Below are positions 1 to 8,749 of a DNA stretch of 64,000 nucleotides, in pieces. This DNA comes from Stutzerimonas stutzeri (GTDB lineage Bacteria > Pseudomonadota > Gammaproteobacteria > Pseudomonadales > Pseudomonadaceae). Where the stretch lies: the NCBI RefSeq assembly GCF_000590475.1, contig NZ_CP007441.1, forward strand, positions 101,580 to 165,579, written 5' to 3'. The position numbers and the translations under genes are program-made. Within the stretch, counting starts at the first letter, position 1, and each line of letters opens with the position of its first letter. The notes under the pieces were generated by a model. It was not told the origin of the DNA, ran no database searches, and saw only the letters and a program-made list of their open reading frames with translations.

Positions 1-2
1 CG

Positions 3-335
3 CGCCTGCTCGAGCCCGCTCGCATCGGCGAGCTCGCCAGCCAATGGCGGGCCGCCGTTGATGAGAACGCAGCGATACGCCGCTGGATCGATGGGCGTTT
101 CGTCGGTGAAGACCATTCGCGGATAGATAGCGAGCTCCAGGCGGCCTGCGGTGACGACTGGATGCCTTTGGCGCGTGCCATGGCGGAGGTCATGGGCCAT
201 TGCGACGGTTTCTTCTCCACAGACCTCTTCCTCTACTGGCGCGCCCGCGAGCTGGCGAAACATGGCGTCATCGAGCTCAGCGACGGTGCAGAAGCCGAGT
301 ACAGCAAGGTGCAGGTGCGTCTTATCTCAACCTGA
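3..335 (+). CDS. DUF3658 (DUF1835-like) protein, 3' end only
   Basis: The frame is open from base 3 and stops at 333-335; the start lies before the window. The 110 visible residues include AACGDDW in the middle and STDLFLYWRARELAKHG near the end. This alternation of a small acidic/Trp segment with an L-x-x-W-R-x-R-x-L helix resembles the DUF3658 domain, which normally follows a DUF1835 domain in proteins of unknown function. The family call is by resemblance only. About 200 bases with no convincing gene separate it from the convergent acyltransferase. Confidence 0.5.
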   Translation, partial: RLLEPARIGELASQWRAAVDENAAIRRWIDGRFVGEDHSRIDSELQAACGDDWMPLARAMAEVMGHCDGFFSTDLFLYWRARELAKHGVIELSDGAEAEYSKVQVRLIST

Positions 336-537
336 GTAAGCGTGCTGGAGCAGGTTGCTCGACTCGCGTAGCGAGAGGCGTCCGATGGCTACCAAGCCAG
401 GCGAAGCATTCGTCCTCTTGGCTTCACACCATAACCCCAATTGCGGAACGCCAGCGCTGAGGTTGATGCCCGTGAAGCAAGCGAAGAGGACTTTTCGCTG
501 TCGCTCAGTTACGGCGCTTCGATGTCGCGTTTTCGAT

Positions 538-1611
538 TCAGACCAACGTCTTGGGGGCCACCACGGCAGCTTGCGGTGCGCCCGAGAAACGTTTTTTGAG
601 CTTCATCGCCGGCGCCTCGATCAGATGCCAGGACAGAATAGCCAGTAGCAAGGTCGGCGCCAGGCTGATGGCCGTCAGCCAGAACACGCCGATCTCGTGG
701 CCCAATAAGTACACCGTGAGTTGCTGGAACGGGAAGGCATAGATGTACATGCCATAGGAGAAATCGCCGTATTTGCCGAACCGGGCGATCAGAGGAATTG
801 GCGCGTAGGCCAAATAGATCACCAGGTAGGGCAATGCGAGCACATAAACGTAAGGCCCGGCGGCGGTATGAAACGTCAGCGCCAGCGCAACGACCAATGC
901 CGCGGCGATCCACCCACGCCACGGCAAGGCGTCGCGGTAGAGGAAAATGGCGGCCCCGGTGTAATACAGCAGGCCCAGCTTGACGATGTTCTTGATAAAG
1001 AATGACTCGATGCCGAGCATCCCCAAAATCCAGAAGTGACCTACTGCGAGACCGGCAATGGGCAGGAATATCAGCCGACGATTCAACAGCCCGACCAGAC
1101 CCATTATCAGCACGCCGATGTACATCAGGACCTCGAGCGGCAGCGTCCACAGCGAGCCGTTTACCACGTTCGGATAGATATTCTGGCTAAACACGCCTGG
1201 CAGCTCGAAGCGCGTGATGAGCAAGGCATTCTGCAGGTACGTCCAAGTAACGGGGGACGAGAAATAGTTGCTCAAGGGGCGGTCGGTTACCAGCGGACCG
1301 ATGATGAACGCTGACAGCAGAACCGCCAATATCAGCGCAGGAAAGACACGTAGCGCGCGCTTGATCAGAAAGCTTTTCGCACTGCTGCTGTTGATCCATG
1401 ACGAGGTGATCAGATAGCCGCTGATGACGAAGAAGATCGCGACGGCGAACTCACCGCCGTTCTCATAGCCTGTCAGCAGTTCAATGGGCTCGTCAGGACG
1501 GCGACCGGTCAGCGGATAGCTGTGAACGAGCAGGACCAGCGTGGCGGCGAAGAACCTTAGGAAGTCGAAATTATTCTCGCGCGTGAAACGTGTGCCTGGG
1601 TGGGCGGGCAT
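538..1611 (-). CDS. OafA/YrhL-type membrane acyltransferase (acyltransferase family 3)
   Basis: This 357-residue integral membrane protein probably moves an acyl (often acetyl) group onto a surface sugar. The N-terminus has NFDFLRFFAATLVLLVHSYP, matching the family signature of an Arg in the first helix and a His at its end. It is followed by SGYLI and roughly ten hydrophobic segments, as in acyltransferase family 3. An open frame extends 37 codons upstream, but AAGGAGGT lies six bases before the ATG at 1611, so that start is preferred. The extension would also run towards the divergent LexA-controlled gene. No lipopolysaccharide or capsule gene is adjacent, so the acceptor is unknown. Confidence 0.85.
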   Translation of the reverse strand: MPAHPGTRFTRENNFDFLRFFAATLVLLVHSYPLTGRRPDEPIELLTGYENGGEFAVAIFFVISGYLITSSWINSSSAKSFLIKRALRVFPALILAVLLSAFIIGPLVTDRPLSNYFSSPVTWTYLQNALLITRFELPGVFSQNIYPNVVNGSLWTLPLEVLMYIGVLIMGLVGLLNRRLIFLPIAGLAVGHFWILGMLGIESFFIKNIVKLGLLYYTGAAIFLYRDALPWRGWIAAALVVALALTFHTAAGPYVYVLALPYLVIYLAYAPIPLIARFGKYGDFSYGMYIYAFPFQQLTVYLLGHEIGVFWLTAISLAPTLLLAILSWHLIEAPAMKLKKRFSGAPQAAVVAPKTLV

Positions 1612-1747
1612 CTGCACCTCCTTGTCGATACCAGAGGCAGCCGAGGTTTCAGCTGTGGCGTGTTTGGCAGAAGTGATTGGAAATAATTCCCGCTTGATTT
1701 GTTTTTTTCCGACCGTTGGCATGCGGTGCCCGGCCTGGTACGGTGTA

Positions 1748-1763
1748 CTGTATGCATGAACAG
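1748..1763. promoter_or_regulatory. LexA (SOS) box upstream of the radical SAM gene
   Basis: The 16-mer CTGTATGCATGAACAG fits the gamma-proteobacterial LexA consensus CTGT-N8-ACAG exactly. It ends 16 bases before the ATG at 1780. PA0069, the P. aeruginosa gene of this family, has been reported as a LexA regulon member, which fits this site. The box also overlaps the possible upstream starts at 1699 and 1756, which argues that translation starts at 1780. Confidence 0.85.
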
Positions 1764-1779
1764 TATTCCAGAGGTCGCT

Positions 1780-2844
1780 ATGCGCGCTACGTCAACGACA
1801 CCTCGCGGCCGTGGCACCGCAATCAATCCGGATAACCGCTTTGCCCCGACCCGCAGCGAGGCGTATGACGACGGTTGGGAACAGGACGTGCCGCCGAGCC
1901 GCGCCACCGAGGTACGTAGCGAGACGGCGAAGAGTGTGATCACGCGCAACCAGTCGCCGGATGTCGGCTTCGATCGTTCGGTAAATCCTTATCGTGGGTG
2001 CGAACACGGCTGTATCTATTGCTTCGCGCGGCCCAGTCACGCTTATTGGGACCTGTCGCCGGGAATCGATTTCGAGACCCGTCTGATTGCCAAGACCAAC
2101 CTCGCCGAGCGTCTCGAGCAAGAGTTGAGCAAGCCCGGCTACGTGCCGCAGCCCATCGCGCTGGGGGTCAATACCGACGCCTATCAACCATTGGAGCGCG
2201 AGCAGCGGCTGACGCGCCAGGCATTGGAAATCCTGCTGCGCTTCAAACATCCGGTGCACATCATCACCAAAGGCTCGCTGGTGCTACGCGACCTCGATCT
2301 GCTGGTACCGCTGGCCGAGCAGAAGCTGGTCAGTGTCTCGGTCAGCCTGACCACGCTGGACGACGAGCTCAAGCGCGTCATGGAACCACGCGCCGCCTCG
2401 CCCGCGGCACGCCTGCGGGTGTTGCGCACGCTGCACGAGGCCGGCGTGCCGGTGAGTGTGATGTGCGCGCCGATGATTCCGATGATCAACGACATGGAGC
2501 TTGAACGAATGCTCGAGGCGGCTCGACAAGCCGGTGCGCATTCGGCCGGCTACGTGCTGCTGCGCCTGCCGCACGAGGTGGCGACGCTGTTCGACGAGTG
2601 GTTGCAGGAACATTTCCCTCAGCGTGCCGCCCACGTCATGAGCTTGGTGCGCCAGTCACGCGGCGGCAAGGATTACGACAGCCGTTTCGGCAGCCGCATG
2701 CGCGGCGAGGGGCAATTCGCACAACTGCTAGCCCAGCGTTTCCAGCTGGCCTGCAAGCGATTGGGTTACAACCGCCGGGACCAGAACTATGGCCTCGACT
2801 GCAGTCGCTTCGTCGTCCCGGGTTCGCAGATGTCGTTGCTCTGA
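1780..2844 (+). CDS. PA0069-family radical SAM protein (SOS-controlled)
   Basis: The protein has 354 residues. YRGCEHGCIYC at about residues 71-81 is the CxxxCxxC cluster of radical SAM enzymes. It is followed by GVNTDAYQPLE and a TIM-barrel-like core, as in the SplB-related PA0069/Rv2578c family. The reaction is not established. Resemblance to spore photoproduct lyase together with the LexA box suggests a role in the DNA-damage response, which is inference. ATG 1780 is preferred because AGAGG sits seven bases upstream and the LexA box covers the earlier starts. It is monocistronic and divergent from the acyltransferase. Confidence 0.88.
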   Translation: MRATSTTPRGRGTAINPDNRFAPTRSEAYDDGWEQDVPPSRATEVRSETAKSVITRNQSPDVGFDRSVNPYRGCEHGCIYCFARPSHAYWDLSPGIDFETRLIAKTNLAERLEQELSKPGYVPQPIALGVNTDAYQPLEREQRLTRQALEILLRFKHPVHIITKGSLVLRDLDLLVPLAEQKLVSVSVSLTTLDDELKRVMEPRAASPAARLRVLRTLHEAGVPVSVMCAPMIPMINDMELERMLEAARQAGAHSAGYVLLRLPHEVATLFDEWLQEHFPQRAAHVMSLVRQSRGGKDYDSRFGSRMRGEGQFAQLLAQRFQLACKRLGYNRRDQNYGLDCSRFVVPGSQMSLL

Positions 2845-3049
2845 ACGATCCCGGCCGCGCGAAACGGTACGCGGTGCCATCATTTAGCGATTGGTTAGTT
2901 CGTCGCAAAGGCTCGTCCTAGAGCGGCTCGTTCAGTTTCAGTTAAGTCTCGCTGACTAGCCTCGAGGCAAATGTGACCAGGCAGTCACGCTGGCCGCATG
3001 GCGGTCTAGTGGCCTGGCGCGTCTTTGCCCCGCATCAGGAGACCAGCCC

Positions 3050-3781
3050 ATGCGTGAATCCACCACTCGCACCGAACCCACCCAATTACCTGCACGCGGC
3101 GAAAGCGCTGACGAGTCGTTCGCTCATCTCGTCGATGGCTTTCGCCGCTTCCGTACCGAGGTCTATCCCGAGCAGCAGGCGCTGTTCGCCCGCCTGGCCA
3201 AGGCCCAGCAGCCACGCGCCATGTTCATCACCTGTGCCGACTCGCGCATCGTCCCGGAGCTGATCACTCAGAGCTCGCCGGGCGACCTGTTCGTCACCCG
3301 TAACGTCGGTAACGTGGTGCCGCCATACGGCCAGATGAACGGCGGTGTATCGAGCGCCATCGAGTACGCGGTGATGGTGCTGAACGTGCAGCACATCATC
3401 ATCTGCGGGCACTCCGATTGTGGCGCGATGAAAGCGGTGCTCAACCCTGGCGGCTTGCAGCGGATGCCCACCGTCAAGGCCTGGCTGCGGCACTGCGAGG
3501 TGGCGCGCAGTCTGGTGGAGGAGAACTGCAACTGCGCCGCCGGCGATTCCCTGGGGGTGCTCACCGAGGAGAACGTCGTGGCTCAGCTCGACCACTTGCG
3601 CACCCATCCGTCGGTAGCGTCCCGCCTTGCCGGTGGCCAGCTGTCGATCCACGGCTGGGTCTACTGCATCGAGACCAGCGAAATTCTTGCCTACGACGCC
3701 AGCCTCGGCCGTTTCGCGCCGCTCGATGGCGACGGGCCGTCGCCAGTGGCGACACCCGCCCCGCGCTACCTGCAGGCCTGA
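3050..3781 (+). CDS. Beta-class carbonic anhydrase (PA0102/psCA1-like)
   Basis: This 243-residue cytoplasmic zinc enzyme interconverts CO2 and bicarbonate. CADSR at about 62-66 supplies the zinc Cys and the Asp/Arg dyad. CGHSDCG at about 118-124 supplies the His and second Cys ligands. The length is normal for the family. AGGAG lies nine bases before the ATG. It is followed by a SulP transporter, the same order as PA0102-PA0103 upstream of coxBA in P. aeruginosa, so a shared bicarbonate job is likely. Symbols such as can or cynT are used inconsistently for this family and are left out. Confidence 0.93.
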   Translation: MRESTTRTEPTQLPARGESADESFAHLVDGFRRFRTEVYPEQQALFARLAKAQQPRAMFITCADSRIVPELITQSSPGDLFVTRNVGNVVPPYGQMNGGVSSAIEYAVMVLNVQHIIICGHSDCGAMKAVLNPGGLQRMPTVKAWLRHCEVARSLVEENCNCAAGDSLGVLTEENVVAQLDHLRTHPSVASRLAGGQLSIHGWVYCIETSEILAYDASLGRFAPLDGDGPSPVATPAPRYLQA

Positions 3782-3866
3782 ACACCGCCGGCCTGTAATG
3801 GCTGAGCGAATCGGTATCTACGCACGCGACGCTGCTGGCGTCGCAGCGTGTTCGAGGAGTCTCTGG

Positions 3867-5393
3867 ATGAATGCAGAAACGATCAAAGCGACCCTGCCGC
3901 GCGACCTCATGGCGTCGGTGGTGGTTTTCCTGGTGGCGTTGCCCCTGTGCATGGGCATCGCCATCGCGTCGGGCATGCCGCCTGCCAAGGGCGTAGTCAC
4001 CGGAATTATCGGTGGGCTGGTGGTGGGCTGGCTTTCTGGCGCGCCGCTGCAGGTCAGCGGTCCGGCCGCCGGTCTCACGGTGCTGGTGTTCGAACTGGTG
4101 CAGCAGTACGGCGCCGCCATGCTCGGTCCGATCCTGCTGCTGGCCGGGGCGATTCAATTGCTCGCGGGGCGTCTGAAACTGGGCTGCTGGTTCCGGGTCA
4201 CCGCGCCGGCAGTGGTCTACGGGATGCTGGCGGGCATCGGCATTCTGATCGTGCTGTCGCAGCTGCACGTGATGATGGATGCGCAGCCGGAAGCCTCGGG
4301 GCTGGACAACCTCAGCGCCTTTCCGGCCGCGCTGTGGTCGGCTCTGCCGTTTGCCGGCAACGGTGACGGCCTGGTTGCCGCATCTCTCGGATTGCTGACC
4401 ATCGCCTGCATGGGGTTGTGGGACCGGCTCCGGCCGCAACAGCTGCGCTTGCTGCCTGGCGCGTTGCTGGGTGTCGCGGCGGCGACGCTGGTGGGCTTGT
4501 GGCTGGGGCTCGAGGTGCGCCGCGTCGAAGTGCCGGACAACAGCTGGCTGCGCCCGGCCGATCTGCTGGCCTTCGCCGATCCCGGTCTGCTGGTCGCCGC
4601 CTTGGCCGTCGCCTTTATCGCCAGCGCCGAAACCTTGCTATCGGCCGCCGCGGTCGATCGCATGCACCAGGGGCCGCGGGCCGATTTCGACCGCGAGCTG
4701 TCAGCCCAAGGCATAGGCAACATGCTCTGCGGTGTGCTCGGTGCGCTGCCGATGACCGGGGTGATCGTGCGCAGCTCGGCCAACGTCCAGGCCGGCGCCC
4801 GCACGCGGCTGTCGGCCATGCTGCATGCCGTCTGGCTGCTGGCGGCGGTGGTCCTGCTCGCGGCCTTGCTGGAGCGCATCCCCGTGGCGAGTCTGGCCGG
4901 CGTGCTGGTCTACACCGGGCTCAAACTGATCGACCTCAAGGCGCTGCGCCAACTGGGTCGCTACGGCCGTATGGCCATGCTGATCTATGTCGTCACCGCG
5001 CTGTCCATCGTCGCGGTCGACCTGCTGACCGGCGTGCTGGTGGGCTTCGCCCTGACTTTGGCGCAACTCGCCTGGCAGGCCTCACGGTTGAAGATCAATG
5101 TGGTGCAGGACGGGCTACGGGTCGAGTTGCGCATGCAGGGCGCGGCGACATTCCTCAAGGTGCCGCAGCTGGCGCGAGCGCTGGAAGCTGTGCCCCAGGG
5201 TGCCTGGCTCTACGTGCCGATGGAGCACCTGCGCTACATCGACCATGCCTGCATGGAACTGCTGGAGGAGTGGCACCGCTCGCACCAGGCCAAGGGCGCC
5301 CGATTGATCATCGAGCCACGCGCGCTCACGCGGCGGGTGGAAGGTCGGCGCCGACAGGCGGCACATCTCGCCGGCCTGGCGGAGGGGAACTAA
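3867..5393 (+). CDS. SulP-family anion transporter (probable bicarbonate/sulfate permease)
   Basis: This 508-residue inner membrane protein has about 10-12 hydrophobic segments and typical SulP sequence near the N-terminus (PLCMGIAIASGMPPAKG, then SGPAAGLTVLV). The last 90 residues after about 415 look like a short STAS domain (LYVPMEHLRYIDHACMELLE). The ATG at 3867 is chosen because GAGGAG lies seven bases upstream; the open frame runs further back but overlaps the carbonic anhydrase gene. Pairing with a beta-carbonic anhydrase suggests bicarbonate as substrate, but sulfate cannot be excluded from sequence. Confidence 0.88.
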   Translation: MNAETIKATLPRDLMASVVVFLVALPLCMGIAIASGMPPAKGVVTGIIGGLVVGWLSGAPLQVSGPAAGLTVLVFELVQQYGAAMLGPILLLAGAIQLLAGRLKLGCWFRVTAPAVVYGMLAGIGILIVLSQLHVMMDAQPEASGLDNLSAFPAALWSALPFAGNGDGLVAASLGLLTIACMGLWDRLRPQQLRLLPGALLGVAAATLVGLWLGLEVRRVEVPDNSWLRPADLLAFADPGLLVAALAVAFIASAETLLSAAAVDRMHQGPRADFDRELSAQGIGNMLCGVLGALPMTGVIVRSSANVQAGARTRLSAMLHAVWLLAAVVLLAALLERIPVASLAGVLVYTGLKLIDLKALRQLGRYGRMAMLIYVVTALSIVAVDLLTGVLVGFALTLAQLAWQASRLKINVVQDGLRVELRMQGAATFLKVPQLARALEAVPQGAWLYVPMEHLRYIDHACMELLEEWHRSHQAKGARLIIEPRALTRRVEGRRRQAAHLAGLAEGN

Positions 5394-5501
5394 TCACAGC
5401 GGCGAACCCCTGATTCTCTGGTACGGGCGCGCTTCGAGCGCTCGCCTGATGGCAGCGCATCGGCAGCCCCGATGCGTTGCCGTTCGTTTTGGAGGACTGA
5501 G

Positions 5502-5765
5502 TTGGACGTGTTTCTCGATTTACTGCAATGGCCGGCAATGGTGGTCACTGTGCTTGCCGCCTGGCTGATCGGCTCGCTGAGGCCGGGGCGCCGGACGGTC
5601 GGTTTCTGGTGTTTTCTGTTGAGCAATCTACTTTGGATCATCTGGGGCTGGTCCGCCCAGGCCTGGGCGCTGATCACGTTGCAGGTGTGCCTGGCACTGA
5701 TGAATGTCCGCGGTGTGAAGAAGAACGATCAGCCTCGGGAAGCGCAGGCCAACGCGAGTAGTTGA
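5502..5765 (+). CDS. Small membrane protein of the cox locus (PA0104-like), TTG start
   Basis: The 87-residue protein has two or three hydrophobic segments (MVVTVLAAWLIGSL; FWCFLLSNLLWIIWGW; LITLQVCLALMNVRGV) and a polar tail. Function is unknown. It sits between the SulP gene and coxB, as PA0104 does in P. aeruginosa. GGAGG at 5491-5495 is six bases before TTG 5502, an ideal spacing, so TTG is preferred over ATG 5472 and GTG 5508. The N-x-R-G-V-K-K motif near the end occurs in similar small inner-membrane proteins. Confidence 0.7.
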   Translation: MDVFLDLLQWPAMVVTVLAAWLIGSLRPGRRTVGFWCFLLSNLLWIIWGWSAQAWALITLQVCLALMNVRGVKKNDQPREAQANASS

Positions 5766-5770
5766 CGAAA

Positions 5771-5798
5771 TTGCCAGTCCGGCATGGCTGTCTATACT
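5771..5798 (+). promoter_or_regulatory. Candidate promoter of the cytochrome oxidase operon
   Basis: TTGCCA at 5771-5776 and TATACT at 5793-5798 are separated by 16 bases. The -10 region reads TCTATACT, close to the extended -10 preferred by sigma-S. The P. aeruginosa aa3 oxidase operon has been reported to be RpoS-dependent, so a stationary-phase promoter is plausible. This would leave a leader of about 170 bases before coxB. Assigned by motif reading only. Confidence 0.45.
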
Positions 5799-5974
5799 CC
5801 GATCGTAAGCGTACCGATTGAATCCGACTGTGCGTGCAAAGCGAGGGTTGGTGCCCAGGAATTGGGGGGAGCCAGATCAGCGTGTAGTCAGGCGGTCGAG
5901 GTGAGCGTGGCTCGCTTTGGCGACCGGACGAACAGCAGTCGGCGGGATAACAAGAACCATAAGGGGAACCCGCA

Positions 5975-7108
5975 ATGTCGCGACATCCACGAGTTTGGAT
6001 GGGGATTGGGCTGTGGTCGCTATTCGGTCACGCCCAGGCGGCCTGGGACGTGAATATGCGCTCCGGTGCCACGGAAGTCAGTCGTTCCGTGTTCGATTTG
6101 CATATGACGATCTTCTGGATCTGCGTAGTCATCGGCGTGGTGGTGTTCGCCGCCATGTTCTGGTCGATGCTCGCTCACCGCCGTTCCAAGCGGCTGGAGT
6201 CGGCACATTTCCACGAGAACACCCGAGTCGAGGTGCTCTGGACCATCATTCCGTTATTGATCCTCGTCGGTATGGCAGTCCCGGCGACCCGCACTCTGAT
6301 TCACATCTACGACGCGTCCGAATCGGACGTCGACATTCAGATCACTGGCTATCAGTGGAAGTGGCACTACAAGTACCTGGGCGAGGATGTCGAGTACTTC
6401 AGCAACCTGACCACCCCACGCGATCAAATCAACAATCTCGAGCCCAAGGGCGAGCATTACCTGCTGGAAGTGGACGAGCCGCTGGTGATTCCGACGGGCG
6501 CCAAGGTGCGCTTCCTGATCACCGCAGCGGACGTCATCCACTCCTGGTGGGTACCGGACCTGGCGGTTAAAAAGGACGCCATTCCCGGTTTCATCAACGA
6601 ATCCTGGACCCGCATCGACAAGCCCGGCATCTACCGCGGCCAATGCACTGAGTTGTGCGGCAAGGACCATGGCTTCATGCCGATCGTCGTGGACGTGAAG
6701 ACACCGGAAGACTACGCCGCCTGGCTCGGCGAGAAGAAGGCGGAAGCCGCCAAGCTCGCGGAACTGACCAGCAAGGAGTGGACGCTCGAAGAGCTGGTGA
6801 GTCGTGGCGAGAAGGTTTACCAGACCAACTGCGCATCCTGCCACCAGGCGGGCGGCGAGGGCCTGCCACCGATGTTCCCGGCATTGAAGGGCTCGCCCAT
6901 CACCACCGGCGAGGCTGAGGATCATCTCAGCGTTGTCGTCAACGGTAGGCCGGGCACCGCCATGGCGGCCTTTGGCAAGCAGCTGTCGGAGGTCGACATT
7001 GCGGCTGTGGTGACCTACGAGCGCAATGCATGGGGCAACAACAAGGGCGACATGGTCACGCCGAAAGACGTGCTCGACTTCAAGCAGGCCGAAGAAGCCA
7101 GTCAATAG
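5975..7108 (+). CDS. coxB: Cytochrome c oxidase subunit II with fused cytochrome c domain
   Basis: The 377-residue protein begins with a signal-like segment ending GHAQA, then two transmembrane hairpin helices and the periplasmic cupredoxin domain. The CuA ligands are visible in CTELCGKDHGFM (C224, C228, H232, M235), with the preceding His in VIHSWWVP. A C-terminal c-type heme domain with CASCH at about 286-290 makes this the caa3-type subunit. It accepts electrons from cytochrome c and passes them to subunit I. AAGGGGAA precedes the ATG. coxA follows after 12 bases. Confidence 0.97.
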   Translation: MSRHPRVWMGIGLWSLFGHAQAAWDVNMRSGATEVSRSVFDLHMTIFWICVVIGVVVFAAMFWSMLAHRRSKRLESAHFHENTRVEVLWTIIPLLILVGMAVPATRTLIHIYDASESDVDIQITGYQWKWHYKYLGEDVEYFSNLTTPRDQINNLEPKGEHYLLEVDEPLVIPTGAKVRFLITAADVIHSWWVPDLAVKKDAIPGFINESWTRIDKPGIYRGQCTELCGKDHGFMPIVVDVKTPEDYAAWLGEKKAEAAKLAELTSKEWTLEELVSRGEKVYQTNCASCHQAGGEGLPPMFPALKGSPITTGEAEDHLSVVVNGRPGTAMAAFGKQLSEVDIAAVVTYERNAWGNNKGDMVTPKDVLDFKQAEEASQ

Positions 7109-7120
7109 GGGAAGGCAGCG

Positions 7121-8749
7121 ATGAGTGCAGTGATCGACGATCATGGTCATGCCGGGCATGACCATCACCATGGCCCAGCCAAGGGCCTCATGCGCTGGGT
7201 GCTGACGACCAACCACAAGGACATCGGCTCGATGTACCTGTGGTTCAGCTTCTGCGCCTTCCTGCTTGGCGGCTCGATGGCCATGGTCATCCGCGCTGAG
7301 CTGTTCCAGCCGGGTCTGCAGATCGTGCAGCCGGAATTCTTCAACCAGATGACCACCATGCACGGCCTGATCATGGTCTTCGGCGCGGTGATGCCGGCGT
7401 TCGTCGGCTTGGCCAACTGGATGATTCCACTGATGATCGGTGCGCCGGACATGGCGCTGCCGCGACTGAACAACTTCAGCTTCTGGCTGCTGCCGGCGGC
7501 CTTCGGCCTGCTGGTTTCGACCCTGTTCATGGAGGGCGGCGGACCCAACTTCGGCTGGACCTTCTATGCGCCGCTGTCAACGACCTATGCGCCGGAGTCG
7601 GTGACCTTCTTCATCTTCGCCATCCACCTGATGGGCATCAGCTCGATCATGGGCGCGATCAACGTCATCGCGACCATCCTCAACCTGCGCGCGCCGGGCA
7701 TGACGCTGATGAAGATGCCGCTGTTCGTCTGGACCTGGCTGATCACCGCCTTCCTGCTGATCGCAGTGATGCCGGTGCTGGCCGGCGTGGTGACCATGAT
7801 GCTGATGGATATCCACTTCGGCACCAGCTTCTTCAGCGCGGCCGGCGGCGGCGACCCGGTGTTGTTCCAGCATGTGTTCTGGTTCTTCGGTCACCCCGAG
7901 GTGTACATCATGATCCTGCCGGCGTTCGGCGCCGTCAGCTCGATCATCCCCGCCTTCAGCCGCAAGCCGCTGTTCGGCTATACCTCGATGGTCTACGCAA
8001 CCGGTGCCATCGCCTTTCTCTCGTTCGTCGTCTGGTCGCACCACATGTTCACCGTCGGTATTCCAGTGGTCGGCGAGCTGTTCTTCATGTACGCCACCAT
8101 GCTGATCGCGGTGCCGACCGGGGTGAAGGTGTTCAACTGGGTGAGCACCATGTGGCGCGGCTCGCTCACCTTCGAGGCGCCGATGCTGTTCGCCGTGGCA
8201 TTCGTCATCCTCTTTACCATCGGTGGCTTCTCCGGGTTGATGCTGGCGATCGCCCCGGCGGACTTCCAGTACCACGACACCTACTTTGTGGTGGCGCACT
8301 TCCACTACGTGCTGGTTCCTGGCGCGATCTTCGGCATCTTCGCCTCGGCGTACTACTGGCTGCCGAAATGGACCGGCCACATGTACGACGAAACGCTGGC
8401 CAAACTGCACTTCTGGATGAGCTTCATCGGCATGAACCTGGCGTTCTTCCCGATGCACTTCGTCGGACTGGCCGGCATGCCGCGACGCATTCCGGACTAC
8501 AACATGATGTTCGCCAACTTCAATATGGTCTCGAGCATCGGTGCCTTCATGTTCGGGACGACTCAGCTGTTGTTCCTGTTCATCGTCATCAAATGCATTC
8601 GCGGTGGCCCAGCTGCCGCCGCCAAGCCCTGGGATGGTGCCGATGGTCTGGAGTGGAGCGTGCCGTCTCCGGCGCCTTATCACACCTTCAGCGTGCCGCC
8701 GAGCATGGAAGAACTCCACGAGCACCGCACGGGACCCAAGCATGAATAG
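7121..8749 (+). CDS. coxA: Cytochrome c oxidase subunit I (aa3-type)
   Basis: The 542-residue, twelve-helix catalytic subunit reduces O2 and pumps protons. Visible ligands include the heme a His in MTTMHGLIMVFGAVMP, the CuB His and cross-linked Tyr in FGHPEVYIMILPAFG, the His pair in WSHHMFTVG, and the heme His residues in VVAHFHYVLVPG. A His-rich cytoplasmic N-terminus (HGHAGHDHHHG) precedes helix I. AGGGGAAGG is about six bases before the ATG. It lies between coxB and the copper chaperone gene ctaG, in the usual order. Confidence 0.97.
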   Translation: MSAVIDDHGHAGHDHHHGPAKGLMRWVLTTNHKDIGSMYLWFSFCAFLLGGSMAMVIRAELFQPGLQIVQPEFFNQMTTMHGLIMVFGAVMPAFVGLANWMIPLMIGAPDMALPRLNNFSFWLLPAAFGLLVSTLFMEGGGPNFGWTFYAPLSTTYAPESVTFFIFAIHLMGISSIMGAINVIATILNLRAPGMTLMKMPLFVWTWLITAFLLIAVMPVLAGVVTMMLMDIHFGTSFFSAAGGGDPVLFQHVFWFFGHPEVYIMILPAFGAVSSIIPAFSRKPLFGYTSMVYATGAIAFLSFVVWSHHMFTVGIPVVGELFFMYATMLIAVPTGVKVFNWVSTMWRGSLTFEAPMLFAVAFVILFTIGGFSGLMLAIAPADFQYHDTYFVVAHFHYVLVPGAIFGIFASAYYWLPKWTGHMYDETLAKLHFWMSFIGMNLAFFPMHFVGLAGMPRRIPDYNMMFANFNMVSSIGAFMFGTTQLLFLFIVIKCIRGGPAAAAKPWDGADGLEWSVPSPAPYHTFSVPPSMEELHEHRTGPKHE

